From: Actinopolymorpha alba DSM 45243
GTDB lineage: Bacteria; Actinomycetota; Actinomycetes; Propionibacteriales; Actinopolymorphaceae
NCBI RefSeq assembly: GCF_000373925.1
Contig: NZ_KB892812.1
Span: 62,179 to 126,178, forward strand
DNA length: 64,000 bases
Direction: 5' to 3'
The notes under the pieces were generated by a model. That model ran no database searches, was not told the origin of the DNA, and saw nothing but the letters and a program-made list of their open reading frames with translations. The translations under genes were made by a program, and so were the position numbers. The first letter of the stretch is position 1. Every line of letters starts with the position of its first letter. Below are positions 61,822-64,000 of this stretch, one piece after another.

Positions 61822-63029
61822 CGACGAACATTTCCGATGTCGAGGCGCAGGGCGCCCAGCTGCGCCTGGCGCTGGCGGACCGACTGGCAAGGTCCGGAGA
61901 CCTGCGTAGTCCCGCCTGGCGGGCGGCGGTCGAAGCGGTGCCTCGGCACCTGTTCGTTCCGGCGTTCTTCCGGTACCGCGACGACGGAAGCTATCTGTGG
62001 GAGCCGGTGACGGCCGAAAGGTGCGGAGCCGCTGCGTGGCTGGACGCGGCGTACTCCGATGACTCGCTCGTCACCCAACTCGACGGCAAGGTTGCCCCCA
62101 CCGACGTGGACGAACCCGTCCAGGGGACGCCGACCTCTTCGGCGACGATGCCGAGCCTGGTCGTACGCATGTGGGAGCGGCTGCAGGTCGAGGACGGCAT
62201 GCGGGTCGCCGAGATCGGGACGGGGACCGGCTACTCCACCGCCCTCGGCTGCGCCCGGCTCGGCTCGGAGTACGTCACCTCGATCGAGGTCGACGCTGAG
62301 GTGTCGGCCCGCGCGCGTACGGCGCTGCGTACCGCTGGGTTCGAGCCCCGGCTCGTCGTGGGCGACGCCTTGGACAGCTTGGACAGCTTGGGCAGTCTGG
62401 AGTCCGGCGGCCGGCGATATGACCGGGTGATCGCGACCTGCTCGGTACGTACGCTGCCGTATGCCTGGGTGGCGGCGGCCCGGCCCGGCGCGTTGATTCT
62501 GGCGACGCTGTCGGGCTGGCTCGACGCGTACGGAATGGTGCGCTTGCGGGTCGGTGATGACGGCACGGCGAGTGGGTCGTTCGTGGAGCCCACCTCGTTT
62601 ATGCTGGCGCGCCGCCACGAGCGGCCGGGCGTTCCCACCTTCAGTACTGATCTCGATCTTCAGGCCCGAGCTGCTGTCGTGAACGCGCGCATCCTTGACG
62701 AGCCGATCAGTCGGTTCGTGGCTCAGCTGGCCGCACCGAACGCGCAGTACGCCAGGGCGGTCGCCGCTGACGACAGCCCTGGGGCGGACTACTTCATCGA
62801 TGTGAGCAGCGGTTCCTACGCGGTCCTCGATGAAGCGCCCGACGGGACGACGAGAGTTCGCCAGGGTGGACCGGTTCGGTTGTGGGACGCCGTTGAGGAG
62901 GCTGTTGCTGGGTGGCGGCGTGCGGGCTCGCCGGGCATTGACGCGTTCAGCCTTCACGTCACTCCAGACGGACAGACTGTCAGCCTCGCGACTGCGGACG
63001 GGTCGGTCACGTGGCAGCCTCCGACCTGA
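61818..63029 (+). CDS. tgmM: PIMT-type methyltransferase of graspetide cluster (aspartimide-forming)
   Basis: A 403-aa protein related to protein L-isoaspartate O-methyltransferase. It has VPRHLFVPAFFRYRDDGSYL, QGTPTSSATMPSLVVRMWER (the PIMT 'SSATMP' segment), SAM motif I VAEIGTGTGYSTALG, VTSIEVDAEVS and YDRVIATCSVRTLPYAW. The C-terminal 150 residues are specific to the ATP-grasp peptide maturase group (TIGR04188). The characterised relatives methylate an Asp side chain in the macrocyclised graspetide, which then closes to an aspartimide (as in fuscimiditide). ATGA overlap with the maturase gene indicates a single operon. This is the last gene of the cluster. Confidence 0.9.
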   Translation: MTTNISDVEAQGAQLRLALADRLARSGDLRSPAWRAAVEAVPRHLFVPAFFRYRDDGSYLWEPVTAERCGAAAWLDAAYSDDSLVTQLDGKVAPTDVDEPVQGTPTSSATMPSLVVRMWERLQVEDGMRVAEIGTGTGYSTALGCARLGSEYVTSIEVDAEVSARARTALRTAGFEPRLVVGDALDSLDSLGSLESGGRRYDRVIATCSVRTLPYAWVAAARPGALILATLSGWLDAYGMVRLRVGDDGTASGSFVEPTSFMLARRHERPGVPTFSTDLDLQARAAVVNARILDEPISRFVAQLAAPNAQYARAVAADDSPGADYFIDVSSGSYAVLDEAPDGTTRVRQGGPVRLWDAVEEAVAGWRRAGSPGIDAFSLHVTPDGQTVSLATADGSVTWQPPT

Positions 63030-63496
63030 CGGCTCGCCCAGGTGTCGCCGCTCCTGCGATGTGCACGGTCACGCATCTGAACCGACTGTCGACGGAGTGT
63101 GGCGCTTCGTGTGAGGATGCGCCCTATTGCAGGTGACTCTGATGCTTCTGACCCTGCCCAGGATCCGGGCGATGAGGAGGGCGGCCGTCGCGGATCCATG
63201 GAGCAGGCCGACTTTGCCGCGGGGAGCCGCGGCCCGGCCTCGCGGCTCTCGTCGAAGCGATGGGGCTGGTAACGACAGAGCCGCTAGACAAGCTCATCGT
63301 CGGACGGACCTGAGCGGATGGACGAGGACCCGCCGGCCCGGGATCTTGCTCGCCGCACCGCCGAGTACCACGCGTTCTACGGCTGGCTGCGGCGACGCAC
63401 CGACCGGGCTGCGGCATCTGTCGGCGCCGGACATTAGCGTTGTCCTTCGATGCCACCGCGCCGCCACGACGCCAACGGCCAGCCGAAGGGGAGGGA
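63030..63496. other. Intergenic stretch between graspetide and Wadjet-like loci
   Basis: About 470 bases without a supported gene. A plus-strand piece near 63245-63315 reads LAALVEAMGLVTTEPLDKLI before a stop, and 63318-63437 could code MDEDPPARDLARRTAEYHAF and 19 further residues. Both are short, lack ribosome sites and look like remnants. No element ends or RNA genes are evident. Confidence 0.45.
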
Positions 63497-64000
63497 ATGT
63501 CAGCGTACAGACGGCTTCCCCGCAACATCTTCGCCTTCACGACGACCGACCTGGCGGAGCTGCACACCGCGACCCTGCAGGCGTTCGGCGACGCGCACGA
63601 GCGGCTCGAGACCGCGCTCACGTTCGACGACGTGCGGAGCCACCTGCGGGCGATGGGCTGGTATGCGCACCTCAGTGACGCCGAGCTGTCCTCCACGCTC
63701 CGGTCGTTGACGCAGTGGGGCCTGCTCGACGTCGTTCAGAACCACGCCGCCCACTACGCGAGCGCGGAGGAGTACGAACGCAAGAACCTGCAGTACTCCC
63801 TCACCAAGGCCGGCGAGGCAGCCTTCGAAGGCGTCCAGCGCGCCCTCACCGTACTCGCGTCCACCGGCGCCCTGCAGACGGCCGTCCTGGAGGCGATCTC
63901 CGACCGGCTCGACGAGTTGCACGGCTACCAGCTTGACGAACGCTCGTCTGACCGCCGCATCTTCACCGCGCTGACGGAGCTGGAGGGCCACCTCGACGCC
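63497..64000 (+). CDS. jetA: DUF2397 protein (JetA of Wadjet type III-like system), partial
   Basis: ATG 63497, preceded by GGGGAGGGA, opens a frame that runs off the right edge (168 codons seen of a usual length near 500). It begins MSAYRRLPRNIFAFTTTDLA, then AELHTATLQAFGDAHERLET, FDDVRSHLRAMG and LTQWGLLDVVQNHAAHYASA; EEYERKNLQYSLTKAGEAAF is typical of DUF2397/TIGR02677. DUF2397 genes are the first gene of four-gene operons (DUF2397, DUF2398, SMC-like TIGR02680, DUF2399) classified as Wadjet type III, which recognise and cut small circular plasmids. The partner genes should lie just beyond the window. Confidence 0.85.
   Translation, partial: MSAYRRLPRNIFAFTTTDLAELHTATLQAFGDAHERLETALTFDDVRSHLRAMGWYAHLSDAELSSTLRSLTQWGLLDVVQNHAAHYASAEEYERKNLQYSLTKAGEAAFEGVQRALTVLASTGALQTAVLEAISDRLDELHGYQLDERSSDRRIFTALTELEGHLDA

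Noticed and set aside
63127..63678. 183-codon plus-strand frame between the graspetide cluster and DUF2397
   Set aside because: Arg/Ser-rich, overlaps the well-supported DUF2397 start in another frame and has no ribosome site.
1..64000. CRISPR arrays, rRNA or complete tRNA genes
   Set aside because: No regularly spaced direct repeats of 25-40 bases, no rRNA signatures and no foldable complete tRNA were noticed on reading; a dedicated scan could not be run here.

Overview
The window is high-GC DNA from an actinomycete (Actinomycetota). Many starts are GTG, genes often overlap by 4 nt (ATGA/GTGA), promoters carry DmdR/IdeR-type iron boxes, and there are helix-turn-helix/TPR regulators and a TIGR04186-type graspetide locus, all typical of Streptomyces/Kribbella/Actinopolymorpha-like bacteria. 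I cannot name the genus from sequence alone.

Left third (1-29 kb). It begins with a flavin/F420-type oxidoreductase cut by the left edge and a set of unlinked small metabolic and regulatory genes: DUF6199 membrane protein, AAC(3)-like acetyltransferase, peptidase E, APH-like kinase, a broken TPR regulator, PPOX, DHFR-like, AraC and an HNH nuclease. A zinc-ribbon/DUF4328 membrane protein plus lipoprotein pair follows, then a tandem DUF6458 protein, a decayed IS607-type element (tnpA and tnpB both broken), a methyltransferase and a Tat-exported beta-propeller. An iron-regulated divergent locus pairs fbpABC-like ferric ABC transport genes with an unusual 893-aa adenylation-carrier-membrane acyltransferase fusion. 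A GH92 alpha-mannosidase and a divergent LacI regulator with a candidate operator close this part.

Middle (about 29.5-57.6 kb): a defence island. Its core is a DISARM-like locus: C5 methyltransferase (drmMII-like, reverse strand), then a primary-type sigma factor translationally coupled to drmA, then drmB; a convergent Vsr endonuclease; then a second overlapping gene string drmD - drmMI (split by an apparent 1-nt insertion) - a 2113-aa DruE-like DEAD/DUF1998 helicase - a RelE-like/UvrD helicase. An ArdC-like/ImmA metallopeptidase gene follows, then an IS630 transposase relic and an AspBHI-like modification-dependent nuclease. Class 1 (drmD, drmMI) and class 2 (drmMII) DISARM hallmarks occur together; drmC and drmE are not seen. 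The sigma factor and the extra helicases are the most novel part of the window.

Right (57.6-64 kb). A D-amino-acid-oxidase-like gene overlaps an HTH/TPR regulator that is divergent from a graspetide (ATP-grasp RiPP) cluster: a 27-aa membrane peptide, a zinc-finger protein, an 84-aa precursor, an ATP-grasp maturase and a PIMT-type methyltransferase, the gene set known for aspartimide-containing graspetides. The window ends inside a DUF2397 gene, which is the jetA-like first gene of a Wadjet type III-like locus.
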